From Bdellovibrio sp. CG10_big_fil_rev_8_21_14_0_10_47_8 (GTDB lineage Bacteria; Bdellovibrionota; Bdellovibrionia; Bdellovibrionales; Bdellovibrionaceae): a DNA stretch of 8,922 nt. The DNA is taken from NCBI GenBank assembly GCA_002773975.1, contig PEZR01000143.1, forward strand, positions 1-8,922. Reading direction: 5' to 3'. The position numbers and the translations under genes were made by a program. Positions 1 to 6,465 of this stretch are shown piece after piece; positions within the stretch are counted from its first letter, which is position 1, and every line of letters starts with the position of its first letter. The notes under the pieces are model-generated. The model was not told the origin of the DNA and did not search any database. It saw only the letters and a program-made list of their open reading frames with translations.

Positions 1-2
1 CT

Positions 3-1214
3 ACATATGCCTCCATTATCGGAACAATTATCGACCGTGGTTACGTTAAAAAACAGAGCTCAGCTCTTGTTCCCACCTTCACCGCAATGGTGGTTTCTCA
101 ACTGTTGAGGGGACATTTGTCCCAGTACGTGGATTTAGGGTTTACCTCGAAAATGGAAAGATCTTTGGATGACATCGCAGACGGAGATCTTGATTCGATT
201 CAGTATTTGGCCAGCATTTATTTTGGCAAAGAAGGTCTGAAGTCTCAGGTTGAAACTCAAGAAAAGAAAATCAATCCAGATGAAGCGCGGGCCCTGGTGA
301 TTGAAGGCCTTGAGAAGTTTAGCTTTCGGGTCGGTAAATATGGTGCTTACGTTTGTACAGATCGGGATGGTGCTGAAGTTTGTGCATCAATTCCCGAAAG
401 TGAATCACCAGCAGATATGACAGCGGCGGCCGCAGATAAGTTGATTGATCAGAAAATCAACGGCGCGGATGCCTTGGGGAAAGATCCAAAGACCGGTCTT
501 CCCATTTATGTTTTGACCGGACGATTTGGGCCTTATGTGCAACTAGGAGACATTACTCAAGAGAATGACAAACCAAAACGAGTTTCAATACCGCCGCAAA
601 TCCCAATGGAAACGGTTTCTTTAGAAAAAGCTTTGGAACTGTTGTCATTGCCTAAGACCTTGGGTGTTCACCCATCGCTTGGAAAAGATGTGAAGGCGGG
701 ACTTGGACGTTTTGGTCCTTTCATCGTGTGTGACGGGGATTATCGTTCTATTCCCAAGACGGAAAGTCTTTTTGATATTACTTTTGAAAGAGCGATGGAG
801 CTTTTATCTCAGCCGAAAAAGGGTCGTGGTCGAGCTGCTCCTCTGAAAGAGCTCGGGGCCCACCCGACAGCCGGCGAGCCAATCAATGTGATGAATGGTC
901 CCTATGGTCCTTACCTGAAATGTGGGAAGGTAAATGTTTCTTTGCCAGAAGGAACAACACCAGAGCAGATGACGTTGGAAAAAGCAGTCGAGCTTTTGGC
1001 AGACAAAATAAGTGAGGTCACAGCCAAAAGTAACAAGTCCGCAAAGGCATCGAGCCGAGGTAAGGCCGCCAAAGTGACCAAGACAAATCAGGCGAAAGCA
1101 AAACCGGCGGCCAAAAAAAAGGCGAAATCGACGAACAAGGCTGAGATGGAAACGAAGCCCCCAGCCAAGGGAAAGGCCACTGTTTTACGGCGATCGGCGG
1201 ACAAGTCTACGTAA
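3..1214 (+). CDS. topA: DNA topoisomerase I, C-terminal part (5'-truncated by window edge)
   Basis: Type IA topoisomerase, which relaxes negatively supercoiled DNA by cutting and passing one strand. The frame is open from base 3 with no start, so the gene begins upstream. The first visible residues, TYASIIGTIIDRGYV, match the conserved segment that follows PS in bacterial TopA; the active-site tyrosine lies further upstream. After the core come four Topo_C-type repeats, recognisable by KYGAYV (336-353), GRFGPY (519-536), GRFGPF (705-722) and GPYGPY (897-914). There is no four-cysteine zinc ribbon of the E. coli type; only scattered cysteines are present. From about 1005 to the stop the protein is a low-complexity tail with 18 lysines in 69 residues and many alanines, probably a disordered DNA-binding tail. 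The stop is TAA at 1212-1214. An in-frame ATG at 87 falls inside the conserved core and is not a real start. The family call is very safe. Confidence 0.96.
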   Translation, partial: TYASIIGTIIDRGYVKKQSSALVPTFTAMVVSQLLRGHLSQYVDLGFTSKMERSLDDIADGDLDSIQYLASIYFGKEGLKSQVETQEKKINPDEARALVIEGLEKFSFRVGKYGAYVCTDRDGAEVCASIPESESPADMTAAAADKLIDQKINGADALGKDPKTGLPIYVLTGRFGPYVQLGDITQENDKPKRVSIPPQIPMETVSLEKALELLSLPKTLGVHPSLGKDVKAGLGRFGPFIVCDGDYRSIPKTESLFDITFERAMELLSQPKKGRGRAAPLKELGAHPTAGEPINVMNGPYGPYLKCGKVNVSLPEGTTPEQMTLEKAVELLADKISEVTAKSNKSAKASSRGKAAKVTKTNQAKAKPAAKKKAKSTNKAEMETKPPAKGKATVLRRSADKST

Positions 1215-1243
1215 CTATTTGAATTTACTTGCAAAATGCTGCC

Positions 1244-1272
1244 TTGAAAAGACGCAACAAATAAGCTACATT
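1244..1272 (+). promoter_or_regulatory. Candidate sigma70-type promoter for the HAD-family gene
   Basis: TTGAAA at 1244-1249 (five of six bases match TTGACA), a 17-base spacer, then TACATT at 1267-1272 (four of six match TATAAT). It lies in the 67-base gap after topA. Transcription would be expected to start around 1279-1282, at or next to the ATG at 1282, giving an mRNA with almost no leader. There is no purine-rich ribosome-binding site just before that ATG, which fits. The promoter is inferred from consensus only, and chance matches at this level are common. Confidence 0.4.
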
Positions 1273-1281
1273 GCGTCATCT

Positions 1282-2196
1282 ATGAGTTCACAGCCGATCC
1301 CCTCAGGGGTTTCACAGCTCGAGTTGGCGATCGAAAGATCGCGAGAAAAAGACCGAAATTTTCATCTCGGCGGCCGCAGTTTTTATTTCTTCGATTTTGA
1401 TGACAATGTTGCATTTCTTTCGACACCCTTGGTTCTCTTTCATAAGCAAAGTGGTGAAGAAAAAATGGTATCCAGTGGTCAATGGGCTCTGGAGCATGTT
1501 CGCATCGGAAAAACGGGCATATACAAAGACTTTGAAATTCGATGGGAAGATCAAACAGGAACATTTCGTCATTTTCGTGACCATGATGAAGAGCAGCTCA
1601 GGAAGCTTGGTTTCAGCACACAGACTTTTTTGCAGGATGTAGCGGAAGCTTTGGGCTTTCCTGATCTGCAATGGAAGGGGCCTTCTTGGCAGTGTTTTTA
1701 CCACGCCACTTTCAATCAGCGGCCAGTTAGTGTGATCACTGCGCGTGGGCATGAGGCAGAGACTATCAAGGGTGGCGTGCGTTTGTTGGTGGGCAGTGGC
1801 CATCTGCCCATGGAACCCAATTACTTGAGCATTTTTCCCGTGAGCAATCCTGAGATCCGAAAATTTTTAGGAGACGCTGAACTCAACGAGAACACGGCTG
1901 AGCTTAAACAACGAGCGATTCGTGCTTCGGTGGAAATGGCGCTTCGAACTTATGGTTACAGCGCTCATCATCGTTTTGGAATGTCGGATGACGATCCTCG
2001 CAATATTCAGCTGATCATAGAAGAGATGACTCGACTGAAGGCGACCTATCCTGAGATGAGTTTTTTTATGATTGAGACTCACAAGGGAGACTTTGTGAAA
2101 CATGAGATCACTTTGTCTGGACTGAAGGGAAGTCGTGTTCCCAGCTCTGACACGAGTCAGCAGTCGCTCTCTGAAACTCAAATTCGACTGTTCTAG
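1282..2196 (+). CDS. HAD-superfamily hydrolase-like protein, substrate unknown
   Basis: A 304-residue protein with the haloacid dehalogenase signature motifs. Motif I is a hydrophobic strand ending in D38-F-D40-D41, with D38 the expected nucleophile and D40 the acid/base. Motif II is the threonine of ITARGHE (T153). K209 or a neighbouring basic residue could be the motif III lysine. Motif IV is FGMSDDDPRN (D236-D238), expected to bind magnesium. The roughly 110 residues between motifs I and II would form a large cap domain. No signal peptide or membrane segment is seen, so it is probably cytoplasmic. Family knowledge predicts a magnesium-dependent phosphatase or related phosphotransferase, but the substrate is not readable. 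I chose ATG 1282 over an in-frame TTG at 1219, because 1219 overlaps the candidate promoter and adds 21 residues unlike a domain start. Neither start has a good ribosome-binding site. The last 25 or so residues are polar, Ser-rich and probably disordered. Confidence 0.8.
   Translation: MSSQPIPSGVSQLELAIERSREKDRNFHLGGRSFYFFDFDDNVAFLSTPLVLFHKQSGEEKMVSSGQWALEHVRIGKTGIYKDFEIRWEDQTGTFRHFRDHDEEQLRKLGFSTQTFLQDVAEALGFPDLQWKGPSWQCFYHATFNQRPVSVITARGHEAETIKGGVRLLVGSGHLPMEPNYLSIFPVSNPEIRKFLGDAELNENTAELKQRAIRASVEMALRTYGYSAHHRFGMSDDDPRNIQLIIEEMTRLKATYPEMSFFMIETHKGDFVKHEITLSGLKGSRVPSSDTSQQSLSETQIRLF
1327..1342 (+). other. Short perfect hairpin with GAAA tetraloop inside the HAD gene
   Basis: GCGATC (1327-1332), loop GAAA (1333-1336), GATCGC (1337-1342): a perfect 6-bp stem closed by C-G around a GNRA-type tetraloop. 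It lies 45 bases after the start codon. Such a structure is stable in RNA and close to the predicted mRNA 5' end, but may be a coincidence of coding sequence. Confidence 0.4.
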
Positions 2197-2208
2197 TCGT
2201 ACTTTTCT
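2185..2208 (+). terminator. Possible weak terminator at the end of the HAD gene
   Basis: CGACT (2185-2189) and AGTCG (2195-2199) form a perfect 5-bp stem with a 5-base loop overlapping the stop codon, followed by a T-rich stretch (TACTTTTCTT). The stem is short and the T-run interrupted, so any termination would be partial. No other terminator is visible between this gene and prc. Confidence 0.2.
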
Positions 2209-2287
2209 TCCATGACTTTTGTATTGCGGCGAATAAAAGCCATGCCTCTGACGGAGGTTCTGGTATCCTTATTTCACTGGGGGTTTC

Positions 2288-4285
2288 ATGCGTTTTTTCA
2301 TCTCTTGTTGTGTATCCGTTGGTTTGTTCTTTTTTTCGGCGATGGCGATGGCCGCGTCCAACGAGAATGATCTTCAATGTCGGTATCTAAATACGATCGA
2401 AACGGGGTTCTTGTCCCAGCACGTAAAGTATTCTGAAAAAACGGACGAACTTCAAAAACATGTGATTGAGCAATACATCAAAAAATTAGATCCAACAAAA
2501 GTTTATCTGTTGAAGTCTGATGTTGAAAAAATTCAATCTGAGATGGCGCATCTTTTTGACAAAATTAAAAACAAAGATTGTGCTCCTCTTATAGAGGCGC
2601 AAAAAATTCTGGTTGAACGAACAAAAGAACGAGCTGAATTTGCAAAGAAGATGCTTGGCAAGGACTATAAGTTTGATTCAACAGTAGAGTTGGTTTTCGA
2701 TCCGGACAAAAAGGCGTTTCCTTCAACCAAAGAGGAAGCTAATGAATTTTTGCGTAAGTATGTTCATTTCCAGGTTTCAAATTATTTGGCGACAGATCTC
2801 AAGCTGCCTGAAGCGAAAACCAATGTCGCAAAAAACTGGGATCGCAATGTCAAACGCACAGTAGAAACAAAAACAGACGATATCTTTTCCAACTATCTTG
2901 ATGCCTTTGCCAGAGCGTTGGATCCACATTCGTCCTTCTTTTCAAGAGATGTGTTAGAGGATTTTGAAATTCAAATGAGTCTTTCCCTGGAAGGAATTGG
3001 GGCGACACTGTCTCAGCAAGATGGTTTTACCGTGATTGAGGCCCTTGTTGCTGGTGGCTCGGCCGCTCGATCAGGTCAGCTGTCGCCGCAGGATAAAATC
3101 ATAGCGGTTGGACAAGGGGAAAAGGGCGCGCTGGAAAATGTTGTTGAGATGGACCTTCGAGATGTGGTTCGCAAAATTCGTGGCGAAAAGGGAACCAAGG
3201 TTCGTTTGACTGTTTTGCGTAAACAAGGGGAATCAAAGAAGCGATTTGATGTGACCCTAGTTCGGGATAAAATTAAACTTGAAGATGAAGCCGCCAGTAT
3301 CTTGTACATTGATAAAGAAATTGGCGGAGTGAAAAAGAAAATTGGCATCATTAACTTTCCGTCTTTTTATGCGGACTCTCGTCGTGGCGGAAGGTCGTCA
3401 GCGGCAGACATGAAAAAATTGATTGCCGATGCCAGAGCTCACAAAGCCACAGGTTTGGTTTTGGATTTGGCCAACAATGGTGGTGGAAGCCTAGAAGACG
3501 CCGTGAAAATTGCGGGTCTGTTTTTTCAAACAGGCAATGTGGTGAAGCAATCTTCTCGCGACGAAGGCAAGGGCGAGTCCACCTACCGGGACACGGATTC
3601 TCAAGTGGATTGGTCGGGACCATTGGTTCTATTGACTTCACGGATTTCAGCCAGTGCGTCGGAGATCGTGGCGGGAACCTTGCAAGACTATAAACGAGCA
3701 GTGGTCGTGGGTAATGACCATACTTTTGGAAAAGGATCTGTGCAGTCAGTTTTGCCAATCCCTCAGAATCTTGGAGCTCTCAAGGTGACTGTCGGAATGT
3801 TTTTTACGCCCGGCGGTTATTCAACCCAACATCGTGGGGTGAAATCAGATGTCCAGTTGCCTGGGCCGTATGTGACGGATGATATTGGTGAGAAGTATTT
3901 GGATTACTCATTGCCTGAGAAAAAAATTCCGGCATTTTTGTCGACGGAGGCCTATGTCAAAGAAGGACCTGGCGCATGGCTTCAGATCACTCCCGAATGG
4001 ATAAAAACACTGTCTGAAAAATCCACGGAACGAGTGGCGAAGGACCCTGAGTTTAAGAAAATTGAAGACGAAATTGCTAAAGCGAAAGCCAAGGGAAAAA
4101 CCATCAAATTGGCCGAAGTGTTGAAAGACAAAGAGAAAAAAGAAAAGGCCAAGGCAGCTAAGGTTGCCAGCAAGGCTCAAAAGGAAAAAGAATACCTCAA
4201 GCGTGCAGATGTGGTAGAAGCGACCAATGTGTTGGCAGACTTGATTTCTTTGGAGAGCAGCAAGTCCGTCGCAAATAAGAACTGA
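2288..4285 (+). CDS. prc: Carboxy-terminal processing (tail-specific) protease, S41 family, Prc type
   Basis: A 665-residue periplasmic serine protease that degrades or trims envelope proteins from their C-termini. An N-terminal signal peptide (hydrophobic residues about 9-22, likely cut after AMA at 20-22) sends it to the periplasm. Domains in order: the Prc-type N-terminal domain (about 30-220), a PDZ domain (about 222-325, EGIGA onwards), the S41 protease core (about 345-530), and the lysine-rich C-terminal DUF3340-like region (about 550-655). The catalytic Ser/Lys pair is readable: S456 in SASASE and K482 in TFGKG, with Q486 four residues on, as in E. coli Prc. DLANNGGG (393-400) replaces the usual DLRNNGGG, so the arginine is alanine here. 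Length and architecture fit the long Prc class, not the short CtpA class. ATG 2288 follows GGGGG at 2279-2283; a TGGTATCCT at 2261-2269 could be an extended -10 element. It ends 24 bases before the E1 alpha gene. Confidence 0.94.
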   Translation: MRFFISCCVSVGLFFFSAMAMAASNENDLQCRYLNTIETGFLSQHVKYSEKTDELQKHVIEQYIKKLDPTKVYLLKSDVEKIQSEMAHLFDKIKNKDCAPLIEAQKILVERTKERAEFAKKMLGKDYKFDSTVELVFDPDKKAFPSTKEEANEFLRKYVHFQVSNYLATDLKLPEAKTNVAKNWDRNVKRTVETKTDDIFSNYLDAFARALDPHSSFFSRDVLEDFEIQMSLSLEGIGATLSQQDGFTVIEALVAGGSAARSGQLSPQDKIIAVGQGEKGALENVVEMDLRDVVRKIRGEKGTKVRLTVLRKQGESKKRFDVTLVRDKIKLEDEAASILYIDKEIGGVKKKIGIINFPSFYADSRRGGRSSAADMKKLIADARAHKATGLVLDLANNGGGSLEDAVKIAGLFFQTGNVVKQSSRDEGKGESTYRDTDSQVDWSGPLVLLTSRISASASEIVAGTLQDYKRAVVVGNDHTFGKGSVQSVLPIPQNLGALKVTVGMFFTPGGYSTQHRGVKSDVQLPGPYVTDDIGEKYLDYSLPEKKIPAFLSTEAYVKEGPGAWLQITPEWIKTLSEKSTERVAKDPEFKKIEDEIAKAKAKGKTIKLAEVLKDKEKKEKAKAAKVASKAQKEKEYLKRADVVEATNVLADLISLESSKSVANKN

Positions 4286-4295
4286 GAAGAAAACT

Positions 4296-4301
4296 GAGGA
4301 G
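4296..4301 (+). promoter_or_regulatory. Strong Shine-Dalgarno that fixes the E1 alpha start
   Basis: GAGGAG lies 8 bases before ATG 4310, in the 24-base gap after prc. It supports the upstream start and so the unusual lysine-rich N-terminus of E1 alpha. The next in-frame ATGs (codons 48 and 52) are already inside the conserved domain and lack a comparable site. Confidence 0.75.
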
Positions 4302-4309
4302 AAGAGTGA

Positions 4310-5410
4310 ATGCAGGTGCAGGTTTCTCGGGCGAAGAACTCAAAGAAAATTTCTAGTCGAGTGAATAAAAAAAAATCAGTGGGTGTAAAAAAGGCAACAG
4401 GTTCAAAAAAGAACCTGTTTTCTGGTCTGCCGAAAGAGCTGCTTTTGCACATGCATGATTTGATGGTCAAATCTCGAGTTTTGGAAGAACGATTAATTAA
4501 AATCTATAAGGCCGGAGATGCTTTTTTTTGGATCGGAGCGCCCGGTGAAGAAGCGTGGGGCGTTCCCCTGGGGCTTCTGACCAAAAAGGGACAAGGTCCC
4601 AAGTATGACTATCTTCATTTGCATTATCGTGGGACTCCGACCCTGGTGGCGATGGGGATGCCGATGATCGATTCCATTCGATTGATTATGAATCGGTCGA
4701 CTGACCCCTCAACAGGGGGGCGTAACTTTTCTAATCACTATTGTTATCCGCAATGGAATGTTGCGCCGGTGAGTTCTCCAATCGAAGTTCAGTACGGCAT
4801 GGCTTTGGGTACAGCTCATGTGCAAAAACGTCACAAAAGCCAGGCTCTGACTGTTGTCACTGGTGGCGATGCAGGAACAGCAGAAGGCGACTTTGCCACT
4901 TGTTTGGTTTGGGCTTCCCGTCGGGGGCAAGAACTTCCAATGTTGATCACCGTGCAAAATAACGGTTGGGGAATTTCCACCGCTTTTGAGGGGCAACATG
5001 GAGAAACGGAAATCGCGGATCGTGCGCGTGCTTTTAATATTCGCTCCCGAGTAATCAATGGCAATGACCCCGTCGAGACCTATCTGGCTCTGCAGGAAGA
5101 GATGGCCGCTATTCGAAAAACAGGAAAGCCTTCGTTTATAGAAGCTCGATTGAGTCGGCTTTATGGTCATTCGTCCGCCAGCGGCGCCAATTTTGTGGGT
5201 GGTGAGTTGGACTGTGTACGGGAATTTGAAAAAAAACTTTTAACGTCGGGTTATCTGAAAGAATCCCAGGCAAAAAAGATCTGGGAAGCCTATGAAAAAG
5301 AGGGGTTCGAGGCTCAGCAACAGGTTCGTACTGAGCCCGGGCCTTCGTCCGAGTCCATTTGGGACCATGTTTATGCAGATAATGAAAATGCGGATTGGAG
5401 AAAGTTCTAA
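4310..5410 (+). CDS. Thiamine-diphosphate 2-oxoacid dehydrogenase E1 component, alpha subunit
   Basis: A 366-residue alpha subunit of a pyruvate or branched-chain 2-oxoacid dehydrogenase E1, which decarboxylates the 2-oxoacid and passes the acyl group to the lipoyl domain of E2. The thiamine-diphosphate/magnesium motif runs from GGDAGTAEGD (185-194) to the paired asparagines N217-N218, the expected spacing of about 30 residues. The first part reads GDA where GDG is usual. HYRGTP (105-110), SSPIEVQYGMALGTA (155-169) and LYGHSSASG (284-292, with H287 matching the conserved active-site histidine) also fit. Residues 1-35 form an extra basic extension (10 Lys, 2 Arg, no acidic residue) before the family domain begins near residue 38. 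The gene starts 24 bases after prc, and its TAA shares a base with the ATG of the beta subunit. Sequence alone does not decide between pyruvate, branched-chain and acetoin substrates; SSPIE and NHY look nearer the branched-chain group. E2 and E3 are not in the window. Confidence 0.92.
   Translation: MQVQVSRAKNSKKISSRVNKKKSVGVKKATGSKKNLFSGLPKELLLHMHDLMVKSRVLEERLIKIYKAGDAFFWIGAPGEEAWGVPLGLLTKKGQGPKYDYLHLHYRGTPTLVAMGMPMIDSIRLIMNRSTDPSTGGRNFSNHYCYPQWNVAPVSSPIEVQYGMALGTAHVQKRHKSQALTVVTGGDAGTAEGDFATCLVWASRRGQELPMLITVQNNGWGISTAFEGQHGETEIADRARAFNIRSRVINGNDPVETYLALQEEMAAIRKTGKPSFIEARLSRLYGHSSASGANFVGGELDCVREFEKKLLTSGYLKESQAKKIWEAYEKEGFEAQQQVRTEPGPSSESIWDHVYADNENADWRKF
4396..4419 (+). other. Intragenic terminator-like hairpin in the 5' end of E1 alpha
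   Basis: AACAGGTTC (4396-4404) and GAACCTGTT (4411-4419) form a perfect 9-bp stem around a six-A loop (4405-4410), with four Ts at 4418-4421. It lies about 90 bases after the start codon, inside the part encoding the basic extension. The shape resembles an intrinsic terminator with a short T-run, so it may lower or modulate read-through from prc into the E1 genes. The inverted repeat is certain; a function is only inference. Confidence 0.45.
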
Positions 5411-6465
5411 TGGCAAATATGGCACAAGCCATTCGCATGGCTCTTCATTACGGCGAAGCTCATTTGGGAGTGAAAGACATTTTTGGTCAGGACGTAGGAG
5501 CTCCTTTGGGTGGTGCATTTACGGCCACTCAAGGTTTGAAAACAACTTGGAATTCACCTTTGGATGAGCGTGGAATTATCGGCATGGCGATGGGAATCGC
5601 CATGACAGGCGAAAGGTGTGTCGCTGAGATTCAGTTCTGTGACTATATTTTTAACACCATCGACTTGCTAAAGATCGCTGGGAATACTCTGTGGGTCACT
5701 AATGGCCAATATCCCATGCCGCTGGTGGTGATGACCCCCGTGGGGGCTGGGATTCGTGGTTCGATCTACCATTCGCACTCCTTTGATGCTTGGGCATCCA
5801 GACTTCCGGGTTGGAAAGTGGTGATGCCATCGACGCCTCATGATGCCTATGGATTGTTGATTTCAGCGATCAAGGACCCAAATCCTGTTTTATTTTTAAT
5901 TCCCAAGGCATTGATGCGAGTTCGGGGTGAAGAATTGATTCCGGGAGAACCCCGCGAAGAAAAGGAACTCAAATCCATGGTGGATGCACCGATTGGTGAC
6001 CGCTCAAAATGGAAGCCCCGTTGGCCCGAACTGCAGGACCTGGCCATCCCAATCGGCCAGGCCCAGATCACGCGTCCCGGAGAGCAGATCACCGTGGTTT
6101 CTTATGGACGACATCTATTGGTGTGCAATCAGATTGCGGACGATCTTCGATCGGATGGAATTTCTGTTGAGGTCATCGATCTGCGCACGATTTACCCTTA
6201 TGATTGGCAGACCGTAAAGGCATCAATTCAAAAAACGGGACGAGCAATTTTTGTCAATGAGGACACTGAGGTCACTAATTTTGGTGAGCATTTGGCTTAT
6301 CGCGCGACTCAAGAATTGTTCTATGAATTGATGGCACGCCCCTTGGTGATAGCTGGAAAAAATGTTCCGGGCATTGGCTTGCATCCCAATCTGGAAGATG
6401 CATCGATTCCGCAGAAGCATGAGATTGAGACGGCGATTCGGGCTGTTGTGGCTGAGACTCCATGA
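5410..6465 (+). CDS. Thiamine-diphosphate 2-oxoacid dehydrogenase E1 component, beta subunit
   Basis: A 351-residue beta subunit that pairs with the upstream alpha subunit to form the E1 heterotetramer; its conserved glutamate activates thiamine diphosphate at the interface. The pyrimidine-binding transketolase domain (about 1-190) shows FGQDVGAPLGGAFTATQGL (25-43), SPLDERGI (49-56, E53 the expected catalytic glutamate), VAEIQFCDYI (71-80), GIRGSIYHSHS (114-124, conserved His region) and a VMPSTPHDAYGLL segment. The C-terminal transketolase domain (about 205-345) includes IDLRTIYPYD (D257 in DLRT) and a phosphate-like binding region near NEDTEVTNFGEH. Start ATG 5410 overlaps the alpha stop as TAATG and has GGAG at 5397-5400, nine bases before it. 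An in-frame TTG at 5395 is rejected because it would put the start before that site. The TGA stop overlaps the next start as ATGA. Length is normal for E1 beta. Confidence 0.93.
   Translation: MANMAQAIRMALHYGEAHLGVKDIFGQDVGAPLGGAFTATQGLKTTWNSPLDERGIIGMAMGIAMTGERCVAEIQFCDYIFNTIDLLKIAGNTLWVTNGQYPMPLVVMTPVGAGIRGSIYHSHSFDAWASRLPGWKVVMPSTPHDAYGLLISAIKDPNPVLFLIPKALMRVRGEELIPGEPREEKELKSMVDAPIGDRSKWKPRWPELQDLAIPIGQAQITRPGEQITVVSYGRHLLVCNQIADDLRSDGISVEVIDLRTIYPYDWQTVKASIQKTGRAIFVNEDTEVTNFGEHLAYRATQELFYELMARPLVIAGKNVPGIGLHPNLEDASIPQKHEIETAIRAVVAETP
5583..5604 (+). other. Perfect 9-bp hairpin with GGGA loop inside E1 beta
   Basis: CATGGCGAT (5583-5591), loop GGGA (5592-5595), ATCGCCATG (5596-5604). The loop fits the GNRA tetraloop pattern. 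It encodes part of the Gly/Met/Ala-rich GMAMGIAMTG segment, where repeated ATG and GCG/GCC codons can create such symmetry by chance. There is no T-run, so it is not a terminator. Confidence 0.35.
6039..6061 (+). other. 7-bp GC-rich inverted repeat inside E1 beta
   Basis: CCTGGCC (6039-6045) and GGCCAGG (6055-6061) are perfect complements around a 9-base loop. It lies in the linker-like stretch between the two E1 beta domains. No T-run follows. It may be chance. Confidence 0.25.

Noticed and set aside
1219..1281. TTG start extending the HAD protein by 21 residues
   Set aside because: The extension overlaps the candidate promoter, lacks a ribosome-binding site and looks unlike the protein that follows.
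424..1380. Two GCGGCCGC sites (near 427 and 1371)
   Set aside because: Restriction-site coincidences in coding sequence; no sign of cloning artefact or repeat.
1312..1803. 163-codon minus-strand open frame opposite the HAD gene
   Set aside because: It lies wholly inside a convincing plus-strand gene with HAD motifs, and its translation has no domain-like pattern.
5735..5746. CCCCCGTGGGGG in E1 beta
   Set aside because: Only a four-pair stem with a four-base loop; explained by Pro-Val-Gly codons.
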